From: Flavobacteriales bacterium UBA2669
GTDB taxonomy: Bacteria; Bacteroidota; Bacteroidia; Flavobacteriales_E; Vicingaceae
Assembly: GCA_002359215.1 (NCBI GenBank)
Contig: DEMN01000004.1
Span: 27,760 to 91,759, forward strand
Direction of reading: 5' to 3'
Length of the DNA: 64,000 bases
A program made the position numbers and the translations under genes. The notes beneath the pieces were generated by a model. The model saw only the letters and a list, made by a program, of their open reading frames with translations, ran no database searches and was not told where the DNA came from. Shown here piece after piece: positions 18,470 to 27,623 of the stretch (the stretch's first letter is position 1; each line of letters begins with the position of its first letter).

Positions 18470-20308
18470 TTATTCATCAATCTTTTGTATCGCTATTAAT
18501 TTTCTATAAGCAGCGTTGGATGGATTTTCCATTAATTCTTTGTGCGTACCTTGTTCTATAATTTTTCCATTATTGATAACTACAATCTCATCTGCATTTT
18601 GTATGGTGCTTAACCTATGAGCAACCACAATAGAAGTTCTGTTTTGCATCAGTTGATTCAATGCTTCTTGCACTAGTTTTTCTGATTCGGTATCTAAAGC
18701 AGAAGTAGCTTCATCCAACAACATAATTGGTGGGTTCTTTAAAACTGCTCTGGCAATACACAAACGTTGTTTTTGCCCACCTGAAAGCTTCATTCCATTA
18801 TCGCCAACAAAAGTTTGGTAACCATATTCTGAAGCAACAACAAAATCGTGTGCATTGGCAATTTTTGCAGCAGCTATTACTTGTTCTTCTGTGGCAGTTT
18901 CATTACCAAAAACAATGTTGTTGTAAATGGTATCATTAAACAGTATAGAATCTTGGGTAACAATTCCTATTTGCTCTCTTAATGAGTGCAGCGAAATATC
19001 TTTTACATTATTTCCATCTATTTTTATGGTGCCTTCATTTACATCATAAAAACGCGGTATTAAGTTTATAATAGTTGACTTCCCTCCTCCTGATGCTCCA
19101 ACCAACGCTACGGTTTTTCCTTTCTTAATGGTTAAACTAATATTATCTAACACTTTTTTATCGCCATAACTAAAAGATACCTTTTCTAAGGTTATGCTAT
19201 CGTTAAACGATTCAATTGTTATAGCATTTTCAGCATCTTTAACTTTTACTTCTGCATCTAGCACTGAAAAAATTCTTTCTCCGGCAATTAGCCCTCTTTG
19301 GATATTTGCCACAACAGAAAACATACTTTTTAGTGGCGATATTACATTGGCAAACAACAATACAAACACCAAGAAATTTTCAGGAGGCATGTAGTTTTCT
19401 TTCAACACCAAAGTTCCACCGTAATACAACACCATACAAAAAACACCGACTCCCATTACCTGAGAAACAGGAGACGCCAATCCTTTTTTGTAATCCATAG
19501 ATCGTAACGCACGCTCATACTTTACATTTTCATGTGTGAATCGTTTACTGAAATAGGCTTTTGCATTGAATGAATAAATGATTTTTATACCTCCCAAGGT
19601 TTCATCAATCGTGTTTAAAATTCTACCTAAATAATCCTGACCTTGTTTGGCTTTTTTTCTCAACATTCGGGTAATTCTCCAAATAACCAAGCCGGATAAA
19701 GGCAAAACCAATAAAGAAAACAATAAAAGTTGTGGCGATAAATAATACAATACTATAAATGTAAAAATTACCGTAATTGGCTCTTTAATAATAGCATTTA
19801 GTGTATCAATGATAGAGGTTTCTACTTCTTTTACATCATTGGTCATTCTCGACATTAAATCACCTCTTTTCTCGTTAGAATAATAACCCAAGTGCAATTC
19901 GGTAATTTTATCATACATCGCTAAACGAATGTTTTTTATCATTTTGGCTTTTACAAAAGCCAATATAAATCGGGAAAGAAAGGTGAATAAATTTGCTAAA
20001 AATACAGAGGCTATTAATACCAAACATATCATTTTTAACGCTTCTGTTTTGTCGGAAAAAGAAACCAAATAATTTTTAAACCACTCTCCTACCGATGATA
20101 TGTATTCTTTGCTAAAAGCAAATTCAGGAAATGGTGAACTAACTACTGTTTCTGTTACTTCCTGACTAAAAAGAATTTTTAAAACCGGAGCTACAAATGA
20201 AAGGTTAAGTATTTCAAAAACTATCCCTAAAACAGTAGTAATAACAAAAAACGGCAAAAAACTCCTAAATGGTCGGGCATAAGATAATATTCGGAGGTAG
20301 GTTTTCAT
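18470..20308 (-). CDS. ABC exporter, MsbA-like (fused membrane and ATPase domains)
   Basis: This is a 612-aa half-transporter. Residues 1-320 form the six-helix type I exporter domain. The ATPase domain has Walker A GASGGGKST (about residue 403), signature LSGGQKQR (about 506) and Walker B IMLLDEATSALD (about 525), then the H-loop AHRLSTI. Such proteins flip lipid A-core or other lipids, or export drugs; MsbA is the usual guess in Bacteroidota. The glycosyltransferase gene follows directly. A 28-codon upstream frame ends 4 bases before this start (see findings), and no Shine-Dalgarno is visible. Confidence 0.9.
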   Translation of the reverse strand: MKTYLRILSYARPFRSFLPFFVITTVLGIVFEILNLSFVAPVLKILFSQEVTETVVSSPFPEFAFSKEYISSVGEWFKNYLVSFSDKTEALKMICLVLIASVFLANLFTFLSRFILAFVKAKMIKNIRLAMYDKITELHLGYYSNEKRGDLMSRMTNDVKEVETSIIDTLNAIIKEPITVIFTFIVLYYLSPQLLLFSLLVLPLSGLVIWRITRMLRKKAKQGQDYLGRILNTIDETLGGIKIIYSFNAKAYFSKRFTHENVKYERALRSMDYKKGLASPVSQVMGVGVFCMVLYYGGTLVLKENYMPPENFLVFVLLFANVISPLKSMFSVVANIQRGLIAGERIFSVLDAEVKVKDAENAITIESFNDSITLEKVSFSYGDKKVLDNISLTIKKGKTVALVGASGGGKSTIINLIPRFYDVNEGTIKIDGNNVKDISLHSLREQIGIVTQDSILFNDTIYNNIVFGNETATEEQVIAAAKIANAHDFVVASEYGYQTFVGDNGMKLSGGQKQRLCIARAVLKNPPIMLLDEATSALDTESEKLVQEALNQLMQNRTSIVVAHRLSTIQNADEIVVINNGKIIEQGTHKELMENPSNAAYRKLIAIQKIDE

Positions 20309-20312
20309 CTGG

Positions 20313-20399
20313 TTATTTTAACTGTTTTTTATCGGTCAGATGGAACTCGCCAACAATCATCCTCCAACGCATTAAAAGTTTAAACATGTCTCGTTTCAT
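20313..20399 (-). CDS. Possible 28-aa leader ORF upstream of the ABC exporter
   Basis: The frame reads from ATG 20399 to TAA at 20315-20313, giving a basic peptide beginning MKRDMFKLLMRW. The stop is four bases upstream of the exporter ATG (TAA-CCAG-ATG), so translational coupling is possible. It lies downstream of a TATTTTTG box (20432-20425). A real short peptide, a leader, or chance are all possible. Confidence 0.35.
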   Translation of the reverse strand: MKRDMFKLLMRWRMIVGEFHLTDKKQLK

Positions 20400-20424
20400 T
20401 TGTTTCTTGCTCAATTTTAAAGGA

Positions 20425-20432
20425 CAAAAATA
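20425..20432 (-). promoter_or_regulatory. Putative -7 box TATTTTTG for the exporter operon
   Basis: On the minus strand TATTTTTG fits TAnnTTTG. It is 26 bases upstream of the leader ORF and about 117 bases upstream of the exporter ATG. Confidence 0.4.
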
Positions 20433-20528
20433 GCAATTTTAAAGTAAGCTCATTAAAAACAAGTATGGTTAAGTATTTTTTTATAATTTTATTGACTGTA
20501 ACTAATTACTAATACTAAAAACTTTATT

Positions 20529-21002
20529 ATGAAATATATCAACTTTTTTAAATGGACATTATTACTAACTGTATTTACTGTATTTATGGCATGCAGCAAT
20601 GAAACTGAAACTATCGAAGAAGAAATTAATGTTGAAGAAGAACAAACAGCAACAGAACCAGTTATGGATGCTAATGCTGAAACTACGGCTGCCGACACTA
20701 GTTCTACAGGTGTTTATCAAGAGGAAGTAACTGAATCTCCAGGTTCTTTAAAAGAAGCCATGCAGTCTTCTAACAATCAACCGATAGTTGAAGAAGGCGG
20801 GTTGTCTTTTTGCGATTGTGTGAAAAAACAAAAAGAGTTAAATGAATTGATTATGGAAACGGAAGATGATGACAAAATGCTAAAAGCCATGGCAGAATTA
20901 GAAGCCATGAAAACAGGTGAATGTAAAGTGCTTTTTTCTGCTAAACAAAACACCATAGAAGAGAAACAGGCCCATGCTAGAAGAGTGAAGAAATGTCTAT
21001 AA
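20529..21002 (+). CDS. Hypothetical acidic lipoprotein
   Basis: This is a 157-aa protein with a lipoprotein signal (hydrophobic residues 10-19, lipobox FMAC, Cys22). A Glu/Thr-rich low-complexity linker spans residues 24-75. A small C-terminal domain (residues 95-157) contains FCDCVKKQKELNELI and a late Cys pair (GECKVLF, KKCL). The conserved cysteines and the helical C-terminus resemble small Bacteroidota lipoproteins of unknown function. It lies 28 bp upstream of glutathione peroxidase and could share its transcript. Confidence 0.75.
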   Translation: MKYINFFKWTLLLTVFTVFMACSNETETIEEEINVEEEQTATEPVMDANAETTAADTSSTGVYQEEVTESPGSLKEAMQSSNNQPIVEEGGLSFCDCVKKQKELNELIMETEDDDKMLKAMAELEAMKTGECKVLFSAKQNTIEEKQAHARRVKKCL

Positions 21003-21030
21003 TGTTTTAGCAATCTAAAATAAAAACCAC

Positions 21031-21588
21031 ATGAAAAAAATTAGCATTATGATACTATTACTAGGACTATTCTCTGGGTTTAACTCCAAAGTAGCACCAG
21101 AAGATAAAAAGAATCTTTACCACTTATCGTTTACCGATATTAATGGTAAAGAAGTAAATATGAAAGATTTTAAAGGAAAGAACATTGTTATTGTGAATGT
21201 GGCTTCTGAATGTGGTTTTACCACACAATATGAAGATTTACAAAAACTACATGAAGCTTACAAAGAAAACACCGTAGTAATAGGTTTTCCGTGTAATCAA
21301 TTTGGCGGACAAGAACCCGGTTCTGAAGAAGAAATAGCTACTTTCTGTAAAAAGAATTTTGGGGTTACTTTTTTATTGGCTTCAAAAATTGATGTAAAAG
21401 GAGAAAATGCACATCCTATTTACCAATGGCTAACCGCTAAAAGTGAAAATGGCGTAATGGATTCTTCTGTTAAATGGAATTTCCAGAAATACGTTATTAA
21501 CAAACAAGGTGAACTGGTAGATGTTTTTTACTCGGTAACCAACCCCATGAGCGATAAAATTACTAAATTGCTTAAGGACAATGAATAA
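21031..21588 (+). CDS. Glutathione peroxidase family thiol peroxidase, exported
   Basis: This is a 185-aa Cys-type GPx that reduces peroxides, probably with thioredoxin-like donors, as most bacterial GPx do. The peroxidatic cysteine is Cys61 in NVASECGFTTQY. The remaining tetrad is Gln90 (GFPCNQFGGQEPG) with Trp149 and Asn150 (VKWNFQKY). Cys88, next to the Gln, is the usual GPx FPCNQ cysteine. An N-terminal hydrophobic segment suggests export to the periplasm. Its last 8 bases overlap the start of hsdM1, which places the defence genes downstream in the same transcription direction. Confidence 0.93.
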   Translation: MKKISIMILLLGLFSGFNSKVAPEDKKNLYHLSFTDINGKEVNMKDFKGKNIVIVNVASECGFTTQYEDLQKLHEAYKENTVVIGFPCNQFGGQEPGSEEEIATFCKKNFGVTFLLASKIDVKGENAHPIYQWLTAKSENGVMDSSVKWNFQKYVINKQGELVDVFYSVTNPMSDKITKLLKDNE

Positions 21589-23062
21589 AAATAAACTCAC
21601 ATTATCCCAACTAGAACAATATTTATCTAAAGCTGCATGGATTTTAAAAGGCCCGGTAGATGCTTCTGACTTTAAAGTTTACATTTTTCCTTTACTCTTT
21701 TTCAAACGCCTTTCTGATGTTTATGATGAAGAATATCAGCAGGCTTTGGAAGAGTCTGATGGGGATAAAGAATATGCTAATCTTCCAGAATTTCATCGTT
21801 TTATAATTCCTGAAGATTGTCATTGGAAAGATGTTAGAGAAACAACTTCTAATGTTGGGTTAGCAATTGAAGAAGCACTTAGAGGTATTGAACAGGCTAA
21901 CCAAGAATTTTTGTATGGAATTTTTGGTGATGCTCAATGGAGTAATAAAAATAAACTTTCTGATAGACTGTTGATTGATTTAATAGAGCATTTCTCGCAA
22001 TACGATTTATGTAATAGTAATGTTGACTCAGATTTATTAGGAAATTCTTACGAGTATCTGATTAAACATTTTGCAGATTTAACCAACAAAAAAGCAGGAG
22101 AATTTTATACACCACGTTCAGTAGTGCATTTGTTGGGGTTAATTTTAGATCCACATGAAGGTGAAACCATCTACGACCCTGCTTGTGGTACAGGAGGAAT
22201 GTTGTTGGAATGTGTAGATCATTTAAAACACAACAAGGAAGATTTTAGAACGCTTAAATTATTTGGACAAGAAAAGAATTTGACTTCAAGCTCTATTGCC
22301 CGAATGAACATGTTTTTGCATGGAATTGAAGATTTTTCAATTGTTAGGGGAGATACACTTCGTAATCCGGCATTTTTTGAAGCAGATGGATTAAAAACTT
22401 TTGATTGCGTAATTGCTAACCCACCTTTTTCTTTAAAAGAATGGGGCGCTGAAAATTGGGCAAACGACCCTTATGGAAGAAACATTGCTGGTGTACCACC
22501 TGCCGGTAATGGCGATATGGCATGGGTGCAACACATGATAAAATCGATGAACAGCACGGGTAGAATGACTGTTGTTTTACCTCATGGAGCCTTATTTCGT
22601 AAAGGTGCTGAAGGAAAAATCCGTGAAGCTTTATTAAAACAAGATTTACTTGAAGCAGTAATTGGTTTAGGACCAAATATTTTCTATGGTACGCAATTAG
22701 CGGCTTGTATTATGGTTTTTAAACAGCATAAAGAAGAATCTAAAAAGGATAAAGTATTGTTTATAGATGCTTCTGATCAAGTGCGTGTAGGAAGAGCTCA
22801 GAATTACCTAGAACCAAATAATGTAAATCAAATTTTTGAATGGTTTAAAGCCTTTAAAGATGTGGAAAATTATGTAAAAGTAGCTTCCAAAATGGATTTA
22901 GTAGAGAATGACTACAATTTGAACATACCACTTTATGTAGAAAAAATAATCGAGGATAATTTACCAAGTGTTGAAGAGGCTTTAGCTGATTTAAAAACTG
23001 CTTGGAATGAAAGTTTAAAAGCTGAAGAGAAGTTTAAAACGATACTAAAAGAATTTTTATGA
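21581..23062 (+). CDS. hsdM: Type I restriction-modification DNA methyltransferase subunit M (first copy)
   Basis: This is a 493-aa N6-adenine methyltransferase subunit. The N-terminal helical domain (LSQLEQYLSKAAWILKG, then FPLLFFKRLSDVYDEEY) is the HsdM_N fold. The SAM-binding motif I is DPACGTGG (residues 199-206) and the catalytic motif IV is NPPF (280-283). EFYTPRSVV precedes the core, as usual. All key motifs are intact. It overlaps gpx by 8 bp and the DUF262 gene by 4 bp. A second, clearly related HsdM lies at 24924, but only one HsdS is present. Confidence 0.95.
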   Translation: MNKNKLTLSQLEQYLSKAAWILKGPVDASDFKVYIFPLLFFKRLSDVYDEEYQQALEESDGDKEYANLPEFHRFIIPEDCHWKDVRETTSNVGLAIEEALRGIEQANQEFLYGIFGDAQWSNKNKLSDRLLIDLIEHFSQYDLCNSNVDSDLLGNSYEYLIKHFADLTNKKAGEFYTPRSVVHLLGLILDPHEGETIYDPACGTGGMLLECVDHLKHNKEDFRTLKLFGQEKNLTSSSIARMNMFLHGIEDFSIVRGDTLRNPAFFEADGLKTFDCVIANPPFSLKEWGAENWANDPYGRNIAGVPPAGNGDMAWVQHMIKSMNSTGRMTVVLPHGALFRKGAEGKIREALLKQDLLEAVIGLGPNIFYGTQLAACIMVFKQHKEESKKDKVLFIDASDQVRVGRAQNYLEPNNVNQIFEWFKAFKDVENYVKVASKMDLVENDYNLNIPLYVEKIIEDNLPSVEEALADLKTAWNESLKAEEKFKTILKEFL

Positions 23063-24927
23063 GTAATACTAGGATGCCATCAAGTTCAGCCCAAGACAGG
23101 CAAGTGTCTGTTTGGTTTCAGAAAATTGAGAATGGAGAAATAAAGTTGCCTCGCTTTCAAAGACATCAAGCCTGGGATAGGAATAGAGTTTGTAGTTTAT
23201 TAGATACTGTAACAAAAAATTTACCTCTAGGAGTTACTCTTTTGCTTAATGTTGATGAGGAACATTTTGTATCAAGGTATCTAGCTACTGCACCAGAAAC
23301 TGGGGCGAGAGTTACTGAGCATTTACTTGATGGGCAGCAAAGGCTGACTTCATTATGGAGAACCTTACATAACAATTATGATGATGCTAAATATTTTATG
23401 TATTTCAGTAAATATGATATTTACAATGGAAGAACAGAGGAGGAAGAAGAAGTTTATGTTTGGTTCAATACTAGATGGGAAAACAAAAATGGAAAATTAA
23501 TGCCAATATGGGTTGATTCACCAAAAGACAGCTTTTATAGAGGATTAATTCCAATGGAACTCTTTAGGCCTGGAGATATTTCTAAAGAATATGAAGAATG
23601 GGTTAATCAAGCTACCGAACAAAATAAACCATTAAAAAATAGTGAAAACTATGAAGAAATATTAATTGAATGGATGAATGATAAAAATGAAGTTATGAAT
23701 GTTATTCGGGATTACCGTGAAACAATAGCACATTTTAATTTGCCTTATCTAGCATTACCAACTCAAACTACTAAAGATACTGCATTACAAGTATTTATTA
23801 ATATGAATACTAATAGCAAACCCCTATCACAATATGATATTATTAGAGCAGAAATAGAAGGTGTTAAAGGAGTTTCGTTAGATGATTATCAAAATAGCTT
23901 ACATGGAAAGCATCCAAATGTACATTACTATTTTGAATTGCCTTTTTTGATCTTAGCTACTTCGGCTCTTATCCAAAATAAACTACCAAACCAGCGAGGT
24001 ATGTGGGACATGAAAAAAGATACCATGGTGGAAAATTGGAGTAAAATGGAGGATGGCTTATCTAAGATGGCTGTTTTTATGGAAGGACAAGGAATTTATG
24101 ATAGAAACAGATTGCCGACTAATGCAGTGTTATCAGTTATTGCTGCTTTGTATACTCATATACCAGAAAGCTTAGATGCTAGGGGGCATGCAGAACTTTT
24201 ACTTAAAAAGTATTTATGGTCAAGTTTTTTTACAGATAGATATGAAAATTCAGCAGCATCAAATGCTTATAATGATTTTACTGCATTAAAAAATATTATA
24301 AATGGAGAATTAAAAGACAATGGATCTAAATGGACAGAAGAAGATGTTCTAGTATTGAATCGGGAAAAATATCCACTATCTAGTGAAGATGAATTAATTA
24401 GGGTTGCATGGCCAAAAAGAGAGAATATACGTGCAAGGGGTATTATGGCTGTGTTTAGTAAGTTGGGAGCATATGATTTTGCTGATGGTTCTTCATTAAG
24501 TAGACAACAATTACTTGATGGTAAAAGACATTATCATCATGTTTTTCCTGATGCTCTTTTAAAAGAAGCTGAAGTAGAAAGTTATTTAGCTTTAAATTGT
24601 GCTTTAATAACTGATAAAACTAATCTAAATATAAGTAATAAAGAACCTCTTAGGTATCTTACTGAGCGTTACAACTGGACAAGTGAGGATATTGTAAACA
24701 CACGTTTAAAATCACATTTAATACCAATTCAGGAACTTAAAAATGGAGGTTATGAAGGATTAACTAAAGAAAATAAGATTGAAAAAATAAAATCTGATTT
24801 TGATTACTATATTGCTAAGAGGGCTAAATATGTCGTTTGTGCGGTCAACTATTTAACAGAAGGTAGAGAAATATCAGCAAATGAAATTATTAATGAGGTT
24901 GAATCAAAAAAAGTTGAGATAGCATGA
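23059..24927 (+). CDS. GmrSD-like DUF262/HNH protein
   Basis: This is a 622-aa protein with both halves of the GmrSD type IV restriction family. The N-terminal DUF262 ParB/Srx-like NTPase domain shows KLPRFQRHQAWD (residues 29-40) and the DGQQR motif (91-95). The C-terminal DUF1524 HNH-like nuclease shows RHYHHVFPDALL (about residue 492) and a downstream Asn pair (KTNLNISN). GmrSD cleaves glucosylated hydroxymethylcytosine DNA in phage T4-like genomes. Here it is encoded inside a type I operon, overlapping both HsdM genes by 4 bp, so it may act with them instead. Confidence 0.88.
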   Translation: MSNTRMPSSSAQDRQVSVWFQKIENGEIKLPRFQRHQAWDRNRVCSLLDTVTKNLPLGVTLLLNVDEEHFVSRYLATAPETGARVTEHLLDGQQRLTSLWRTLHNNYDDAKYFMYFSKYDIYNGRTEEEEEVYVWFNTRWENKNGKLMPIWVDSPKDSFYRGLIPMELFRPGDISKEYEEWVNQATEQNKPLKNSENYEEILIEWMNDKNEVMNVIRDYRETIAHFNLPYLALPTQTTKDTALQVFINMNTNSKPLSQYDIIRAEIEGVKGVSLDDYQNSLHGKHPNVHYYFELPFLILATSALIQNKLPNQRGMWDMKKDTMVENWSKMEDGLSKMAVFMEGQGIYDRNRLPTNAVLSVIAALYTHIPESLDARGHAELLLKKYLWSSFFTDRYENSAASNAYNDFTALKNIINGELKDNGSKWTEEDVLVLNREKYPLSSEDELIRVAWPKRENIRARGIMAVFSKLGAYDFADGSSLSRQQLLDGKRHYHHVFPDALLKEAEVESYLALNCALITDKTNLNISNKEPLRYLTERYNWTSEDIVNTRLKSHLIPIQELKNGGYEGLTKENKIEKIKSDFDYYIAKRAKYVVCAVNYLTEGREISANEIINEVESKKVEIA

Positions 24928-26381
24928 CCCAACAACAACTAGAAAAATTCCTATGGGGAGCAGCCACTAAATTGCGTGGATTAATTGATGGCGGAGACTA
25001 CAAGCAATACATCTTTCCCTTGCTATTTTTTAAGCGGATATGCGATGTGTATGATGAAGAATTTGAATTGGCTTTAAAAGAGAGTAATGGCGACATGGAA
25101 TATGCTGCCTTTGCCGAAAACCACCATTTTATGGTACCTAAAGGAGCCCATTGGCAAGATGTAAGAGAAACTACCACCAATGTGGGTACAGCCTTGCAAA
25201 ATGCTATGCGTGAAATTGAAAAAGCAAACCCTAATACCCTTTACGGAATATTTGGTGATGCCTCTTGGACCAACAAAGATAGATTGAGTGATGAAATTCT
25301 GATTAATTTAATAGAACATTATTCTCAACACAAACTTAATTTGGCTAATGTGCCTGACGATAAATTAGGAAATGCTTACGAATACCTGATAAAAGAGTTT
25401 GCGGACGATAGCGGACATACCGCAGCAGAGTTTTACACCAACCGAACGGTGGTTACGCTCATGACTAAAATTATGGACCCGCAACCGGGAGAAAGTGTTT
25501 ACGATCCTACCTGTGGTTCCGGTGGTTTATTACTGAATTGTGCTTTGCATTTAAAAGAAGAAGGAAAGGAATACCGTACCCTTAAATTATACGGGCAAGA
25601 AATTAACCTATTAACTTCTGCTATTGCCCGAATGAACATGTTTATGCACGGCATAGAGGAGTTTAGCATTGTAAGAGGCGATACGTTGGCCCAACCGGCT
25701 TTTTTGCATAACGATGAACTGAAAAAATTTAACGTGATTTTGGCCAACCCACCCTACTCCATTAAAGCGTGGGACCAAAAAGCATTTGTTAACGACCCTT
25801 ACGGCCGGAATTTGTGGGGAGTACCACCACAAGGTTGTGCCGATTATGCTTTTCAGCAGCACATCCATAAAAGTTTAGATGATAAAAACGGTAGGTACGC
25901 AATTCTTTGGCCTCATGGTATTTTGTTTAGAGATATGGAAGCTGAAATGAGAAGAAAAATGGTAGCTGAAGATCAAATTGAAGCTGTGATTGGACTTGGA
26001 GCTAATCTGTTTTATAATTCTCCAATGGAAGCAATGATTTTAGTTGGGAATACAAATAAACCGAAAGAACGTAAAGGGAAAGTGTTATTTATTAATGGCA
26101 AAGATGATGTAGTTGATAACAAAGGTCTAGCGTATTTAACCCAAGAACATATTGATAAGTTATATAGTGCATTCATAAATTATAAGGACATACCTCATTA
26201 TGCAAAAGTGGCAACAACTGAAGAGATTTTGTCATTTGATGGAAACATGAATATTAATTTTTATGTAAAAAGAGAAGGTTCTGGAATAGATTTATCTTTT
26301 GGAAAAGCCTTTAGTGAATGGAATGAAAGTGGAGAGCAGTTGAAAGAATCAATGAATAATTTATTTGAAGTATTGAATTAG
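24924..26381 (+). CDS. hsdM: Type I restriction-modification DNA methyltransferase subunit M (second copy)
   Basis: This is a 485-aa HsdM paralogue of the protein at 21581, collinear throughout and sharing many blocks (FPLLFFKR.CDVYDEE, SIVRGDTL, NDPYGRN). Motif I is DPTCGSGG and motif IV is NPPY, so it looks active. It precedes hsdS by one base, so it is the likelier partner of that subunit. Base composition changes inside the gene: the 5' half is noticeably GC-richer (56 of 120 at 25381-25500) than the 3' end (14 of 60 at 26221-26280), a sign of mosaic origin. Confidence 0.95.
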   Translation: MTQQQLEKFLWGAATKLRGLIDGGDYKQYIFPLLFFKRICDVYDEEFELALKESNGDMEYAAFAENHHFMVPKGAHWQDVRETTTNVGTALQNAMREIEKANPNTLYGIFGDASWTNKDRLSDEILINLIEHYSQHKLNLANVPDDKLGNAYEYLIKEFADDSGHTAAEFYTNRTVVTLMTKIMDPQPGESVYDPTCGSGGLLLNCALHLKEEGKEYRTLKLYGQEINLLTSAIARMNMFMHGIEEFSIVRGDTLAQPAFLHNDELKKFNVILANPPYSIKAWDQKAFVNDPYGRNLWGVPPQGCADYAFQQHIHKSLDDKNGRYAILWPHGILFRDMEAEMRRKMVAEDQIEAVIGLGANLFYNSPMEAMILVGNTNKPKERKGKVLFINGKDDVVDNKGLAYLTQEHIDKLYSAFINYKDIPHYAKVATTEEILSFDGNMNINFYVKREGSGIDLSFGKAFSEWNESGEQLKESMNNLFEVLN

Positions 26382-26382
26382 A

Positions 26383-27621
26383 ATGGAAGAAATTTTAGAA
26401 AAAACAATAAGTGAACTTCAATTGGATAAAAGCAAGTGGAAACTAACCAAGTTTGGAGATGTTGCTATTCAGCAAAAGCAAACTGTTGATAGAGAAAATA
26501 CTGATCTAACACGCTATGTTAAAGGTGAACATATGAGATCTGAGGATCTTCATTTACGAGAATGGGGAGAATTAACTGATGAGTATTTAGGACCTGCGTT
26601 TATTCGAAGGTTTGATGAAGGTGATATATTATATGGTTCAAGAAGAACGTACTTGAGAAAGGTAGTTATTGCTCCTTTTTCAGGAATTACTTCAAACACT
26701 ACGTTTGTTGCAAAAGCAAATGAGAAAAAGATTGATAAAAGACTTTTGCCTTTTATAATGATGTCAGAAGGATTTACAGAAAACTCAATTAAAAATTCGA
26801 AAGGTTCTGTAAACCCATACATAAACTGGAAGGATATCGCTAAATACGAGTTCCTCCTCCCACCTAAAGAAGAACAAGTTAAACTAGTGGAGTTGTTGTG
26901 GGCGATGGATGAGGTGATTGAGAGAGAGAGGGAGGTTTTGGAGAAATTGAATAATTCTTATTCAACTTCAATAAATCAATTTATGATACATGGTGATTTA
27001 AAAAGTGAAGGGGAATTAGTGAAAACTAAATGCGGTCTTTTGGATAGTAGAATAGGAACCGTAAAACTGAAAGATTGTTTAGCAGAAAAGCCTACTTATG
27101 GAGCTAATGCTTCTTCCAAAATTCATGAAAATAGTGCCCCTAGATATATTCGTATTACTGATATAGATGATGAAGGTAATTTGATTGCAGAAGATAAAGT
27201 AACAATAGATTCAAACGATTATGTCAATTATCTTTTAGCCCATGATGACTTTCTCTTTGCTCGTACAGGAAATACAGTTGGAAAAACTCTTCTATTTAAT
27301 GAAAAAATGGGTGAATCAGTATTTGCTGGGTACTTGATTCGGTTTAAGTTAAATCCCAATATTCTTCGTCCGAAATTTTTATTTTATTATACAAAATCAT
27401 TAAAATATGAATCTTTTAAAAGAAAAATGATAAAAGTAGGTGCACAGCCTAATATTAATTCAGAAGAATATCAATCAATGATATTACCAGAATTTAGCAT
27501 TCAAATTCAAGATACTTTAATTGATAAATTGGATTTTCTTAAGTATAATATTGACCAATTAAAATCAAAAATTTCTAGTTCTCATTCTTTACAAAAGAGT
27601 TTAATTAATCAAGTGTTTTAG
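26383..27621 (+). CDS. hsdS: Type I restriction-modification specificity subunit S
   Basis: This is a 412-aa HsdS with two target recognition domains. TRD1 covers residues 15-160 (WKLTKFGDVAIQQKQTVD to GDILYGSRRTYLRK). It is followed by a helical spacer, PPKEEQVKLVELLWAMDEVI. TRD2 covers about residues 225-370 (IGTVKLKDCL to DFLFARTGNTVGKT). A C-terminal coiled coil (DKLDFLKYNIDQLKSKI) follows. It sets the DNA sequence recognised by the M and R subunits. A short (GA)5 tract at 26920-26930 falls in the spacer helix. The recognition sequence cannot be inferred. Confidence 0.93.
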   Translation: MEEILEKTISELQLDKSKWKLTKFGDVAIQQKQTVDRENTDLTRYVKGEHMRSEDLHLREWGELTDEYLGPAFIRRFDEGDILYGSRRTYLRKVVIAPFSGITSNTTFVAKANEKKIDKRLLPFIMMSEGFTENSIKNSKGSVNPYINWKDIAKYEFLLPPKEEQVKLVELLWAMDEVIEREREVLEKLNNSYSTSINQFMIHGDLKSEGELVKTKCGLLDSRIGTVKLKDCLAEKPTYGANASSKIHENSAPRYIRITDIDDEGNLIAEDKVTIDSNDYVNYLLAHDDFLFARTGNTVGKTLLFNEKMGESVFAGYLIRFKLNPNILRPKFLFYYTKSLKYESFKRKMIKVGAQPNINSEEYQSMILPEFSIQIQDTLIDKLDFLKYNIDQLKSKISSSHSLQKSLINQVF

Positions 27622-27623
27622 GT

